From Mantis religiosa (taxonomy: Eukaryota; Arthropoda; Insecta; Mantodea; Mantidae): a stretch of DNA of 64,000 bases. Of this stretch, positions 27,466 through 40,209 are shown piece by piece. The notes under the pieces were generated by a model. That model did not search any database and was not told where the DNA came from. It saw only the letters and a program-made list of their open reading frames with translations. Position 1 is the first letter of the stretch. Every line of letters starts with the position of its first letter. The stretch is taken from NCBI GenBank assembly GCA_030765055.1, contig CM060952.1, positions 82,697,630 through 82,761,629 on the forward strand, read 5' to 3'. The position numbers and the translations under genes were made by a program.

Positions 27466-28139
27466 CTATTTAATTTGTGGTCCATTTAACGGAACGATTA
27501 AGCACTGCAAAGGATGTCACTCATCAGTGAAGAATGCAGGCAGATTACACCGTGCATATCATAGCATAGAACGTACTCAAATCTGCATTGACGAAGTGAG
27601 TGAAAATTTGCTTCTTTGATGAAATCCACCCTATTTAAAAATTTATTATCTTGTTTACCCGTAAACTTAGCACATGTGCATCTCCTTTGTCAGTAAAAGA
27701 AGTGAAACGTAAGATCTAAACGTCAAACAAACGTCAAACAACGTCAAACATCGACATGCTAACGAAAAGAATGAAATCTATGCAACATGGTTCACAACTC
27801 CATATACTAAAATACTGAATATAAAAAGAAGAAAAAAGAAGAAAGAGTTTCCAAAATAATTTGATGTATTAGACTTGAACCTCTGGAACCTAATTTTTTG
27901 TCATCAATTTGTCGGCGGCAGACTCATCCGGCCAGAACCCACGTATTTTGTAGCCCAGTCTCCGAAAAAGCGATTCCTTTAACAACTTTCCAGCAATATA
28001 TTCATAAAAGACCGTCTGGTTTTAGCCTTTTGCAGCTCCTTGGTTCTCATTCACACCTTTAATCATCAGTGCTGCTTATGTGTAGTACTGAGCACAACTA
28101 CTCTTTATTTTTATATTGGACTATAAACTACGGCTTTTA
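27466..28139. other. Intron 2, nothing recognised
   Basis: Unique-looking intron. A small tandem CGTCAAACA repeat (three units) lies near 27720-27750. Confidence 0.4.
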
Positions 28140-29414
28140 TACGAACCGGGTCCAGAAAGTAAACTCAGTTTGGAAATATAAATGAAACCAGTTGAGGTAT
28201 AAAAATATTATTATATCTGAAAAATAAAACATTTCTTACCAAATTCAAGCACTTATCATAACATCTTTTAGTCTTTGAAATACCCTTCGCATAAAACTTT
28301 GCCACCTGTTAATGTAGCCCACCCGTCACGACACGATGAAGTTCCTCGTCACTGGGGAAGCACTGAGAGGCATGTACTTTTATTTATGGGCACAAATGAA
28401 AATCACTCGGAGCCAAGTATGGGCTGTAGACGAGATGGTCAACGTCGTGTCATTTGAAAATGGCCAGAAGTTCATTTGTTGTTCGGTGTGGGCGAGCATT
28501 GCCATGCAGAAACACAATATCAGATGTATGAAGACCACGACGCTTGTTTTGGATTGCCCTTCTTAGTCTCGAAATTTCACAGTAGGCTTCAGAATTAACA
28601 ATCGTGCCGCGTTCCATAAAATCAACGAGTAAGACTTCCTTGGCATCCCAAAATACCATAGGCATAACTTTCTTTTCAGACACAGTTTGATAGGCTTTCT
28701 TTGACTTGGTTGGAGAAGCGGTACGTCCCCATTGCATTGGTTGCCATTTTGTCTTGACATTCACGTAAGCCACCCAAGTCTTATGGACAGTAACAATTCT
28801 GTTCAAAAATGCTTCTCCTTCAGTGTCATGCCGAGAAAGAAAATCTATGGCAGAATTCATTCTTTTGGTTTTGTGGTCGTCGGTCAGCAGTTCTGGTACC
28901 CAGCTAGCACAAAACTTGCAATTGTCTGAGTGTTTGATCACTATCTCATTCAAAAAATTCCGAGAAATTTCGAGAAAATGATTGTAAAGTTCCGTTATCA
29001 TGAATTGACTTTTCTCACGAATTTTTCATCCGCTTTGTTCCCTAGGCCTCCATCCTGTTTTCTTCATAAATGTTTTTTCTTCCATTTTTAAAAAATCACG
29101 CCCATTGACGGACAACACTTCTCTCGTAATATTAGGCCCATGTATTCACACAACTCAGGATTAATTTTGGCTGGTGAGTAATGTTTTGCCAAGAGAAGTC
29201 TTATAACACGTGCACCTCATATTTGGCGGGATTCTCTATTGTGGCGCTTATGTTTTGAGGTTATATCTAGCAAACGCGTGACAGTACCATACTCTCCCTT
29301 GGATGGCTAGAAGCGCGCTGTCAACTGCGCACGCTGCTGTGTAGCTGACGGTTCTACCACCATCATTTCTCGTGCTACACATAAACGGCAGTTACTTTCT
29401 GGACCATCCTCGTA
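28140..29414 (-). mobile_element. Mariner element, full length, degenerate
   Basis: The terminal inverted repeats share GGTCCAGAAAGTAA with matching TACGA outer bases, and the whole is 1275 bp between TA dinucleotides, the standard mariner size. It belongs to a different mariner lineage from the copies at 2.6 and 55.4 kb, judged by the transposase sequence and the terminal repeats. Confidence 0.88.
28265..29001 (-). pseudogene. Mariner transposase pseudogene
   Basis: An open stretch of 183 codons (29001-28450) covers the core: CKFCASWVPELLTDDHKTKR, VTVHKTWVAYVNVKTKWQPM, VMPMVFWDAKEVLLVDFMER and ILHGNARPH-type residues (VFLHGNARPH). After a frame change YSPYLAPSDFHLCP follows. The mariner D,D34D triad is damaged. 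The first Asp (usually GDETW) is His, and the second (usually HDNARPH) is Gly. Only the third, in LAPSDFH, remains. It cannot be catalytic. The N-terminal helix-turn-helix part is poorly preserved. It lies in intron 2, in the same sense as the host gene. Confidence 0.85.
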
Positions 29415-30624
29415 GATGCCAATACTTAGGGCCAGCTGACTCATCTGATATGTATCTTAAACATCTTATTAAACTTCTATTACAACGCGCTGAATAATAA
29501 TTTTTTATTTTACTTATACTATGTGCATCAAGAGGTCAAAGTAGACATAAACAAAAGCATGTGCGTTTCGACCACAGCGCTCCTTCATGGTTTGCCTGAC
29601 GTTTTTGCCCTCTAAATAGTCCCTCGAGAAAGTAGTACTAATAAAGTTTAAAAGCACACTTCATTTCTTCTAAAGCACAAACTGTCGAGTAATAGGTCAG
29701 TTATAGAACTATACATTAAACGATTTTGTAACTGGCCTATAAGACGTAACTGGGAGAGTGGGCAACAAGAAAAAACAAAACAATATCAGCATGAAGAAAG
29801 GAGCGAGTGTTGTTAAATATAAGTGCGGAAGAGTTACGAAGTGATCAGAAAAATAATAACATAGAAAGTTTTTAACAAGTTGTGCTAGAAATGTCCAGAA
29901 CTTGTTATCGATGAAGTGCTGAAGTTAACATTCAGAGTTTACCGATGTATCAGTTTCAAGTGCTTACAGCACACGTAAAGAAAAGTCAGATTAGAACTCC
30001 CGGCAAGAAGCTACCAATTTTCAACTCTGATTAGAGGGACGCAGATGATGTAAGTAGCAATTAATTTTTGTGACTAGTGTGCGCCATTTATTTATATTTA
30101 CTTCGAAAACCTACGTCCTTTAAATAGTGAATAGCACTTATTAAAAGTAGCGATAACTGTGTTGTGTCATAACAAACACATGACTGCGGAGTGATACAAA
30201 TCGGTAATTTCTTTGTGCCCGTTTTATTCATCTGGTGAATAATACGTGTCCTACTTCAGACACTCCACTACAAGTTTTAATACCTCTTGCACTTAAGTAT
30301 TCACATTTGTACCTTATAATTAAATAGCAGATTGCTATTTGTTAGCATTTCGTGTTCTAATTTTTATACAGCCTCAAAACGGATATTTTCGGTGAAATTT
30401 CGACATCAAATTTTTGAATGGAAAGAGAAGTTCTTCTGGATGCTGGGTGCGTTGTAGAGAAGGTAAATTGACATGGTCACCTGAGTTATTTGTGTATTCC
30501 GACTAGTCATTTAGACATCAGCTTTAGCAATAGATTAGAATATTTGTCTTAGATTCATAAATCAAAGCATATCTAATGTTTTGCTGATCATATCGGCCTA
30601 TTAACAGGGATAGGTATTACTCAC
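29415..30624. other. Intron 2, mostly unassigned
   Basis: About 30375-30440 contains GGTGAAATTTCGACATCAAA then TTTTTGAATGGAA. This is a block also seen at 60.3 kb and in part at 24.2 and 61.9 kb, so it is an old dispersed repeat. Nothing else was recognised. Confidence 0.4.
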
Positions 30625-30775
30625 ATGACTCGGATATCCTTGGGGATGACCTGGACTCCAGGCAATTCGTTGAGCTCTTGACGCCAACAACTTAGTGTCA
30701 ATGTCTCGGGTCGACAACGGCACGGGCCATCACAGCAGTTGTACCACCTTTCCTCGCCTTCCGAAACTCTCCATA
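30625..30775 (-). CDS. LRR gene, coding exon 2 (LRRNT cysteine cap)
   Basis: The 151-bp exon is bounded by TTGCAG and GTGAGT. Phase 1 in and phase 2 out fit both neighbours. It encodes VWRVSEGEERWYNCCDGPCR, then CR, about eight residues, and LSCWRQELNELP. The spacing C-x3-C-x-C-x8-C followed by L-x2-LP and a VIPKDIRVI strand is that of an LRR N-terminal cap, which shields the hydrophobic end of the solenoid in extracellular LRR proteins. There are no stops or frameshifts. Cap sequences of this layout occur in relaxin-receptor-like GPCRs, Slit-like proteins and many orphan insect LRR proteins. I see no LDLa module in the window, so I leave the family open. Intron 2 is about 7.4 kb. Confidence 0.85.
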
Positions 30776-32584
30776 CTGCAACATTGTTAACATTCAGATT
30801 ACAACAATGTAGGCGTAGGAATGGAGTGATAGAATATAGGTTGGCAGTGCCTCCCCACAACTTCGAGAACAGTATTCAAATCCTCACCATCTGCAGGACT
30901 CCGCACAAACCCTAAACATGGTAACGGAATAGAATGAAGAGAATTTATGTAAAGGAAATTGTGGTGTCAGAACCCTAGCATTCGTCTATTACATAAAGGA
31001 AAGGCAAGTCGAACCCACGACCTGCACCTGATACCACAATCTTCACACTTTTGTGACGTCATTAGCAGTGTTCACAAGATACAGAGTGCAGTTTATGTAA
31101 TACGGTCTGTTCTGCAATTGACAGAATGCATTGGGCTGCGAAGCTCGGAACGGGGTAGCAGGAGAGTTAAATTATTTACTTTATTTAAAGTAGACGTAAC
31201 ACCTTATTGCGTAAGTTTATATAATATTTACATAATGGTTTTACACAACATAGTACTGATCTTGTATTATATTATTGCTTTCTTTTGTCAAATAAACTTT
31301 GTACATCACTGAAAGAGATACCGTAACCTACTAAGGGAAAACGTTGCAATTTTGTACCTGTGATGTTGATTAAGAAAGTTTGTACGACTAGAAGAGATAG
31401 AGTTAGATTTTGTAACGGAGGGACTTCGAGCAATTGGATCATTTGAACATACATCTCCGGGAGGAAAGGATACTGAAGCGACCGTAGAAGACGTATGACT
31501 GTAGGAAAGGAAACATAGGTGGCAGAGTTCCCTAACGTTTACTGTCATCACCTTTCATCCTGGTTGATTGTTCGGCTTTACATGGCACGAAGTTTGCCCT
31601 ATGCAAATCCTCGTCCTCTAACTTGGAGGTGGTTTCCAGTTCCCTCAAGATATGTGAGGTGGTTATACGAGTCAACACCGGGGAGTTTCAATCTGTAGCT
31701 GTTAGGGAACCTGCCATCTCTCACTTCATACCTCCCTCAGGGACATGACACAAAAGATGTTTTTACTTCTACCTATGTCCCCTCTCGAACCTTGTCAAAA
31801 ATACAAACTATTTTCCGATGATCTACTTTAGGAACTAGATGTTTTGACCGTAAAATGTTAATAAGTTCCCACCCGAAGTCTCCATCTTTCATCGACCGAT
31901 ACACTTATTATGTTCGCTATCTGCTGTCTTACATTATTTAATAGTCTTCCATAGAATATCAGTGGTTCAAAACACCAAGGACAGTTTCAGGTGAAAGCGC
32001 ACGGTGTGAATATCTCTCCACAAATGTTTTAAAATGTAAATTATTGATTTGTTGAATGCAATGTTAACAGTAGTCATCAGGAAATATAAATCTTAAAACA
32101 AATCTGACTCCTTTTAGGAATGTATTAAAAGAAATCGCAATACTTGCTGTTTATTCTTGGAATACATATTTGAAGGTTTCTTGTACTGCAGTGAGACTTT
32201 ATAAATTTCACACATCTTGCAGGAAATTCTGTAGTGATTCCAGCAGATATCCCCGAATAGATTCATGAATAATTGCAGCTAACTTATGCCTCTTTTGTTT
32301 CGATATTTTGTATTTTTATGGGAAGTAATTGCAGGCCTATAGCTGTAACCTGAGCGGACATAATTTGTGGGGTAATCGCCGTTATCGGTAAGGTAGTACT
32401 CCTTTCCCTACAACGCTTGCCAACATCGTCCACCGAGTCAATTTACTTCATAATATTCTCAAAGCAATACGGGATTGGGAAGTATTTAGCCAATACTGGT
32501 CATTAGCTTCTGTCACGTGATCTCATGCAGTATTCCGGGCATCAATGTTTTGTTTAGACAGCATTTTATTGAGTCCTTGTTAAC
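30776..32584. other. Intron 1, unassigned with weak repeats
   Basis: About 31450-31760 carries two inverted copies of a short motif (TTCCCTAACGTTTACTG and CTGTTAGGGAA) that also occurs near 20.15 kb. No coding signal was seen. Confidence 0.35.
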
Positions 32585-32930
32585 GAGGACTGAAATTCAC
32601 CTCAGACTTGAACATCTCTTTGGTATTGTTAGAACATGGGCGAAACGTATCAAAGAGTTGGTCGTAAACACAAGGAAGGAGTTTATCAGAAGACAGACAG
32701 TCGTCAGTAGGCCAGTACAGTGCAAGAAATCACCGAAGGCATAGGTTATCACGAAGTTCGTGGTCTCACGTTTATTGACCGAAGACCATCACCAAACTTT
32801 CTTCAGCGATTTCAAAGTGAAGGTGACGATTTTGTTTTTGACGCTGTAAGCTGGTTCCATCATTGCACGCCAACTTCCACTTCTATCTTTATTTACAAAT
32901 GTGTAGAAATAAATGGAAGTTGTTGAACAG
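32585..32930 (+). pseudogene. Mariner transposase fragment
   Basis: In the plus frame the segment VQEITEGIGYHEVRGLTFID is followed by FLQRFQSEGDDFVFDAVSWF and HHCTPTSTS. This follows the mariner pattern FLQRFxxxGDDFLxxVVTGDETWVHHYxPxxK. The residues corresponding to TGDETW are lost (DAVSWF). Both flanks are too decayed to define terminal repeats. Confidence 0.55.
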
Positions 32931-33449
32931 TAAAGTAATCCAACTTAGATATTAATATATTTCATAAGTAGTTGGATTTTACTTTGCGATAAGACGATTT
33001 TAAATATTTATTTTTTCCCAAAAATTAGATTTTTTTTAAATAAAGTCATATTGGGACTGTAATTAATTTTAAATTACAACTATTTTAAATAATTATTACA
33101 TCAACTGTATAAAATTATACAAATTAATTACTTTTATAAAGTCTACTATATTCTGGCAGACATTAGATCACTCAAGGCCAACGGAAGATGAGCAGGAACA
33201 CCAACTGAAGTCAGTGCACATCTAAGAAAATACTCTGTAACTATACGATGAACTGTTAGCATGGAATGACAATGCTTACATCTAGGCTGCGAGTCCTTTG
33301 CAAGGAGATATGAATGGGTAAATGTAGTATGTCCAATACATAGTCTAGTAAAAAGTACCTGGTTTCGGCGAAGTAACTATTTTATAGAGTAAATCGTGAG
33401 AGACAAAATACTTCTACACAAAAATGTAGATGTTTAAATTTTTGTTGTT

Positions 33450-33645
33450 GTAATTTACGTCCTCCAACGTTAAGTCATATCGGACGGTGAATGAATTGGG
33501 TGAAATGATGCTCAAATGAGTCCAGGGTCCAAGGAGCTTAGAGTTACCCAACATTCGTCTTGAAGGATAAGGGAAACCCCCGGAAAAACCTTATCCAGGT
33601 AACTCACCCTGACCGAGATTCGAACTCAGGACCTCTTGAACAATT
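33450..33645 (-). repeat. SINE-1 copy, minus strand
   Basis: The complement carries the SINE-1 body and B box. On the plus strand CTCCAACGTTAAGTCATATC begins it and CGAGATTCGAACTCAGGACC ends it. The tRNA-like A-box end is truncated. Confidence 0.8.
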
Positions 33646-33649
33646 ACAA

Positions 33650-34225
33650 TTGGTGTAAAATACGTTTGTGTGTTGACAGAACCAATACCGAAGTATTCCT
33701 TGTTAAATGTTTGAATTTTGCAGTACCTGTACTTTGTAAAATAGTGAGTCATTCGCTTTTTTGTCTCGTGAGCAAATGAAGGAGTGGCAACACCATCATA
33801 TAGTGGCCAACTAATAAAACATTTTACTGTCGTTTAAAGCCTAATGCGTTCTTCTGTTTCCATTGTACTCAGAAGGAAGTGGGTGATAAAGCCATTGCTA
33901 CAAATATTTATCTAGACTAACTTAAAATAGATGAAAGAACAGGTGTTTGTAAGATTAGTATACATAAGTGAGTAGAGAAAGTCATGTGAATGCAGAATAT
34001 ATCTTAAAATATACTTTACCCTTAAAATTCCCTTGTACCTACAAGAAAAATCCAACACAAATTCGATTAACATGAAGTAAATAAAGATAGAAATTTTAAG
34101 GATTGTTTAATGAAGAATGAGTAAAGAAAGTGTAGTGCATGCACACATTAGGTTTTTTGGAATAACCTCTTGTTAGATTACTTATGACAATTATCATCCG
34201 AAAAATTAAATAGATATTTAACTGC
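33650..34225. other. Intron 1, unassigned
   Basis: It shares a short block (GTGTTTGTAAGATTAGTATA ... GAGTAGAGAAAGTCATGTGA) with about 8310-8370 and, less well, 51150-51190. It is probably part of an old dispersed repeat. Confidence 0.35.
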
Positions 34226-34227
34226 TA

Positions 34228-34432
34228 TGGTTTGTAGCATTCCGTTCTATACCGGGCTTGAAAGACCGCTTCATTTTGCCCGTAGACCTCCTTATCAGGC
34301 TTGAGGTACTTTTAGGTGCCGTCAATCTACGACATGAAGAAGCCATACTAAGGGCTTTTACGTTCAATTGTGCTCTACCGGTTTTGAACCCGTGAACAGA
34401 GGTTGCCAAAAAAAAAAAAAAAAAAAAAAAAA
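34228..34432 (+). mobile_element. Poly(A)-tailed retrocopy of unknown source
   Basis: A G/C-richer 180-bp segment ends in GGTTGCC followed by about 25 A residues (34408-34432). A pure A tail at the end of a compositionally distinct block indicates reverse transcription of an RNA. Neither strand gives a product I recognise. Confidence 0.5.
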
Positions 34433-34434
34433 CA

Positions 34435-35360
34435 CCTAGATAATAGATCGCCACAGTTATTCATTATTGTGGAAATTACCCGCACTACTTATCAAAGTGA
34501 TGAAGTGTATCAGAAAATATTCCAAAGACAGATATGTTTACGTGAGGTTATCGCACATACACGGCGAGTCCAGTGTTTGTACACTGTTCAGATGCACTCA
34601 CATCAACTGTCATATATCGGGAGGCGCGAGAGGTCATACTGAATATTGTGACAAGATAGATGGAGGATTCAAAGTCCCTTTGTGATTTCTCAGTAGATAC
34701 TGCTGATGAATAATTTTCTGGGATTCTACTTCCAGGTACATTGAATCAACGTCAGTAGCACTATTATGTATCTTTCATTTCCGTGGCATGTTCTGCACAA
34801 CGCGTATCATTTGTAGCTATGTAGGAGGGGGGGATTTATTTTATATAATGTTATGTAAACCAAAATTCTGAACATGTTGCTTTTTTATTTATATTTTCAT
34901 TCCAATTCATCTTTATTGAGCTAACATAAGATTGTGTTTCATTAGCAATTGCAATAATAGCATATAAGATTACATACACATAATGTTGTATAGCTTAGCA
35001 TTGTGTGATGCATTTAAATCATGTGGTTTATATTACGACAATGACCTATTTGTACAGATTGATCACTTCAGGAAATTAGTCGTATTACCATATACTACCT
35101 ACAATTACAGAAATTATTTAATACGGAAAGCTTTCCCTTAATGACATAGTTCAGAAAATTAGTATATTAGCATTTCCTACCTATAATTACGATAATTATT
35201 TAAAGCTCTCCGTTAATGGCAAAGGTTGTTATTCCTATTCTGTAATCAGAAGCCTAAAGGAATTCAAAATTATTGGGAAAAGGAATGGAATACTGAAACA
35301 AGAAGCTTGAGGTTGATTTGTATATGATAATAGCGACAAAGACAGTGATAGAACATTATT
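34435..35360. other. Intron 1, nothing recognised
   Basis: A/T-rich. Imperfect duplicates of GGAAATTAGTCGTATTACCA-type sequence recur near 35075, 35155 and 35705, suggesting local duplication. Confidence 0.35.
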
Positions 35361-35361
35361 G

Positions 35362-35560
35362 ATGGCTGGCCCCTTAGCTCAGTCGGTAGAGCACCTGTGT
35401 GACGTGCTAGCGGTCCCGGGTTCGATTCCCGGCGATAGGAAAGGGGATTTTTCTCCACCGGGATTTTTCTTCCTAGAGTCCGGAAGTATGAATGAGAGTG
35501 TGAATGTGTGCGTGATCTAATGATTAAAACCCAACGAATACGAGTTAACACCTTCGATAT
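35362..35560 (+). repeat. tRNA-derived SINE (third type)
   Basis: A strong tRNA-like head reads CTTAGCTCAGTCGGTAGAGC (A box) and GGGTTCGATTCCCGG (B box with a perfect 5-bp T stem). The acceptor and anticodon arms do not pair, so it is not a working tRNA. A body with two GGGATTTTTCT-type units follows. Its antisense translation gives RESNPGPLARHTGALPTELR, a run of residues often seen in mis-predicted insect proteins. Confidence 0.75.
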
Positions 35561-35745
35561 GTTCCAAAGGAGAACGGCCGGCGATATTACCATTGCAGTT
35601 AAATGGAACAATGAAATTGTTGATGATATATTTGGCATTACGCCATTGCCAGTTGAGTAAATCACCTTTTTAGAAATTAATTCCATTTCCACAGATTACA
35701 CTAGAAAATTAGTTGCATTGCCGTACACGTCCTATAGTTACAATA

Positions 35746-35874
<129 letters not shown>

Positions 35875-37679
35875 AAATTGGTTAACCTTTCATATCAGAC
35901 ACGCAGCTCGTAAGTGCTTCATTTGTGTTTCGTCTCTTACTGTACGCCGAAGTACTAATATTTCACTCTTCTAATCTACGCGATAAGAGATGATCGCAGC
36001 GCTGGTCACTGAAGGTCAATATGCCTCAATGCTCTGTCAAGTAGTATATTGTCGTCATACAAAACAAAGATCAATCATTTTATGTGTTTCTGAGCGAATG
36101 TGTCTAGCATCTAGCAGCTACAGATAAAAACAATCCTTTATAACGGAGTAGAAAGAAGATTCAGGAAAGCTAAAGAATCCGATAAAAAAGGAGAAACATT
36201 AGTTGAAACGTGCCAAGTTTCCGGGCGAAATGTACTGAACACTTTGAAGTTAGCAACTCAAGTGTTCGAGCACTGAGAGGAAATTAATAAAAATACCTTA
36301 CGAATACCTGTGGCTCCTTTGTACATTCAAACACAAGCATTCCTGAGAAATTCCGTCCTTTTAAACTTGGATATAAATTGAGAACTGTTTAAAGAACTTC
36401 TTCCCGCTACAAACACAACTTTGCGATATAAAGAATATAGAAGTAGTCCTGGAATCTTTATTTGCTGCACGTTTGCTACATAGGCCTTGTCTGGTCATAC
36501 TGTGACTCTTGATATTTCTTCTGTAATTTAGTTGAGATTAATGAATGCTTGCAGTAGAAACCATTGTTACAAACGCTTGTTTTTTTGTTTTCTGGTGCCA
36601 GCATAAAAATAGTAGGTCTTCATGGTGTAATAAGTTAAAGGAACAACGAGATCATATGGTACACTCTGACATGATCTTTGAAGTATAACAGTCAAACTTG
36701 GTCTTCCTTTTGATTTGTCTTTCTTGTGTTTTCCTAGTAATTTTGTGTTATTGATACCACGTTACTATTATTTTTTTCCGAAGAGTTGTTCAATAAATAG
36801 CGAGGAGGTAGGCCCGAATGAGATAATGTGGAGTCATCATTACAAACCATGGTTGTTCAAAATGATTTCCGGTAGCATTTTCTTGCCTTTTTATTTACAG
36901 TGTTCTGAGAGTTTAATCCTTCAGGTGTCTTCTGCAATATTTTAAATGCCTCCAAAGAAACGCAAGGCTGCAAGTAGTACTCACGCCAAAGTGATGCGAG
37001 GATAAAGTGTCAAACCTTGAGTACTTCAACTAGTTGGAGAATACAATAGATTTATGTGATTCTAATTTTTAAAAGAACTGCTCGTTCTGTAATGGTTTTC
37101 TCTTGCTACCGTCTTGGCACGAACAGAAGAATGATATTTTTCAATTTTAAAACCGTTCAAATATCCACTAAAAATTCAACCACTAAAGAGGAGTGTGTCA
37201 GAAATGCTAACTCCGCAAGAAATACATTTGGCACAAGACGTGTATCTGTGTTTTTACGAAGTAATATTTTGTATCTCACCATCTGCAGTTGTATAAATGT
37301 TGTACAGAATGAACAGTATTCCTGAGACCTTTTACAAAACATTTCCAGATGTACGTTTCAATTGTTCTATAATATTTTAAAAATGTGATATTTAATTAAG
37401 TCATTAGATAAATTTTTGAGGAAATATGAGATTTCGAAAACGTTTCCATGTAAATGTTAGTTTGTCATTGAATAACTTTTATAAATCTTCATGTCTTAGA
37501 AAAAGGAGAACTTCAATACCTAGTTAGATAATAAGCTCACCTTTCGTTTTTGAGTTCGTTCACATACAACAAACCCTTTTAGTACTTTGGGACTGTAAAA
37601 CGTGTATTAACTGTGACATCTCAGTATTGAATTATTTATGGGTCAAATTCTGTGCTTCCTTCACTTACCATAAGTAATC
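35875..37679. other. Intron 1, nothing firmly recognised
   Basis: Near 36946 a short frame MPPKKRKAASSTHAKVMRG looks like a basic nuclear-localisation start but stops after 19 codons. No family can be named. Confidence 0.3.
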
Positions 37680-37687
37680 GAGTAGAA

Positions 37688-37880
37688 TGGCTCAGGCAGT
37701 AGCGTCTGCGGCAACCATTCGGAGGATTGTTAGTTCGATTCCCATGATCGGTGTTTCTGACCCAGCATTTTTCCGTGGTTTCCCTGGTAGTTAGGCGAAT
37801 TCTGGGAAGGATAATTACATCACTAGAATTTACTGTCTCTCCATTTCATTTCAACTTTCATCCCGAATGTTTCACAGTTC
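37688..37880 (+). repeat. tRNA-derived SINE (fourth type, weak)
   Basis: TGGCTCAGGCAGTAGCG fits an A box and TTAGTTCGATTCCCATG a B box about 40 bp downstream. A body containing TTTTCCGTGGTTTCCCTGG follows. Confidence 0.55.
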
Positions 37881-40209
37881 TAAGTGTCAGCGTTATATGG
37901 TATAGCATTTATTCTTTACAAATCTTTGGCATCCGGCTGAGATTTTAAACTATACTTGTTAGGGACCCTTCTCTCTGCTGCGCCTCATTTTTCTACTACC
38001 TATTTAATATATTGAATTCGTTATTACAAAATATTCTCATTTTAACATTCTATAGTGCCAGGTCGCTCAGAGCCTCCTGACCGGACGCAAGGATTTACTA
38101 CGTGACCGCTAGTCTACTTCCTCTTAGTCCCAGGTTACAGCTTTTCTTCCGCTGAACAACATTTATTGTGCGCCGCCTTCCTGATCCTGAAGTTTCGTTT
38201 CGGCAGTTTCGAACTGGTTCCTTTAGAGAGCGTTCCTTTTGATAGAAATATTGCTGCTGTTGCTTGAAAAATAAATGGAAATCAGCGACATTCGGAATTC
38301 ATTGTTGTAGGAAATATTTCAACGGGGTACTTGGTTACTGGTTATATATTTTAGGGTTTAGTTTAGGGTCCTGATAAAAGAAAGAAATAGGCTCAATTTG
38401 ACTTTCAAACAGAAGCTAATCTTACGGAAGTCCCACGAAACCGCAGCGTTGGTAAGAAGGTTGCTACTTTTATTCTAAAAAGGTCATATTGCCATTATAT
38501 TATTAGAAGATACATCATTGCTGTCGACTGGTAAGCAAATGTTTGTTTACCTCAACATTTTGAAAAAGTTAATGAAAACGCCCAAAAGGGTATATACTTT
38601 TACATGGTGATAACGTATCGTTGCATGTGTCGTTGTTACAAAAATTGAGGATAAAGTGCATGGAATTACTTTTCCTCCTCAGATGCAGCATTGAAATATT
38701 ATAAATATCATGTTTCTGTAGTTTCTTAAAGTGACAGTGACATCATTGCTTCCAAAACCATTTCATTGAAAGCAAATATATATTGATGTTAAATAATTTT
38801 TAAAAGCAATTAAACCACTTAATTTTTTTCAAATGTGTCTTTCATGTTCTAAAAAAGTCTGTATGTCGCTCTCGTATTCTCAATTTTGTGTGCATCCTCT
38901 GTATATTTAATTTTCTTGGAATAGCCTATGAGGTCATCTTAATTCTGAAACACCGTTGTGTACTTTTGTGCAACTTGTAAGACACAAAGAGCAGAATGGG
39001 AAAGTTGGAAGAACAGAGGAGGTTGCTCCAGGTCATGTTTGCAAGGTCACTGCCCTCTAAACATATTTTATAAAACGGTTTCTCGAGAGGCCGTCACACC
39101 AGCTGACGTTAGCATTTAGGGATTTTAATTAGAGAAGCGAAACAAAGCTAGCACCGCAGTAATTGAGGTTAGGTTGCGAGTGAGTGGTATCTGAAGGCGG
39201 GCACACCGCTTAGCTTCTGTTTCGGTTCGGTGAACTCAACTGCGTTAACCATACGCTGCAAGCTGAGTTTGTTGTTCACAAACGGCTTAAGTGGACATCA
39301 TTTTAAGTTTTCTACCCTATCGATAGCATTGCATTCGATTTGAGATTTCGCATTACTTTCTCTAGTCATTGTTTTACAGAATATTCTTCTTCTATATATT
39401 TCATGTTAACGCAAAAACAAATTTACAAAATACTATTGTTGTATAATTAAAGGTAAAACATTATGAAAAAGCAGAGTAAAGTGATAGTCAAATCTATTAA
39501 GACCTGGTCGCTGTATAACAATCCTGGCATTCCAGTCTCTTTGCATGGCCAAGAGATCAAAATATAATGGAAACTTTTTACAAGGAATATCTTGGAATTG
39601 GTTAATTATACAAAATATTTGGATAAATTGTGTGTTTTAAGCAACTCTACATTTTTATGTAGTAAGACTTTGTCTATCCCTTACAGTTTACCCGTTATAC
39701 CTACAAACGTTATCCAGAATGAAGAAGACTTTGAGGACATTCCCAAAAAACTCAAGATACTTTAATGTTTTAAATCAAAATTTCTTAAACAGTTTATAAT
39801 CATGATCAAATCAGAACTTTTAAAGCCATTTTTTAAAATCAAACTTTTTATAAAATGTTTTATGTAAAACTATTCTGGGATTGGGGGAAGCTTTTGAAAA
39901 AAATTATCTCATCCTTAGAAGATGCTGAAGTTCAGTATTTAACTGACTTTTCGTTTTTATTTTCTCTGCTACATACTTAAGGTACTACATACTTACATTC
40001 CAAACTTTGATACAGTGATTTCATTGGAAATTCATGTTTTGAGATGCCCTCAATTAAAAAAAGCATTTAGAAGAAGGTCTCTGCAGGTATGTCTGTATTT
40101 GTGTGTTGCTGTACGTCTGTCTGTCTGTCTGTCTACGAAGAGCTAACTCTACCATAACATCTTACTTGCGAAAAAAAACGATGTTGGAAACAGAACGCAA
40201 TGGTTATAC
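37881..40209. other. Intron 1, mostly unassigned
   Basis: About 39660-39770 matches the 3' block of repeat family X (CAGTTTACCCGTTATACCTA then AGAAGACTTTGAGGACATTC). A (CTGT)n run of five to six units lies at 40108-40132. No coding evidence was seen. Confidence 0.4.

Noticed and set aside
35365..35437. Functional tRNA gene
   Set aside because: The A box, B box and T arm are good, but the acceptor and anticodon stems do not pair, and a SINE body follows directly.
36946..37005. Start of a nuclear protein (MPPKKRKAASSTHAKVMRG)
   Set aside because: It stops after 19 codons and nothing downstream continues it in another frame with a recognisable domain.
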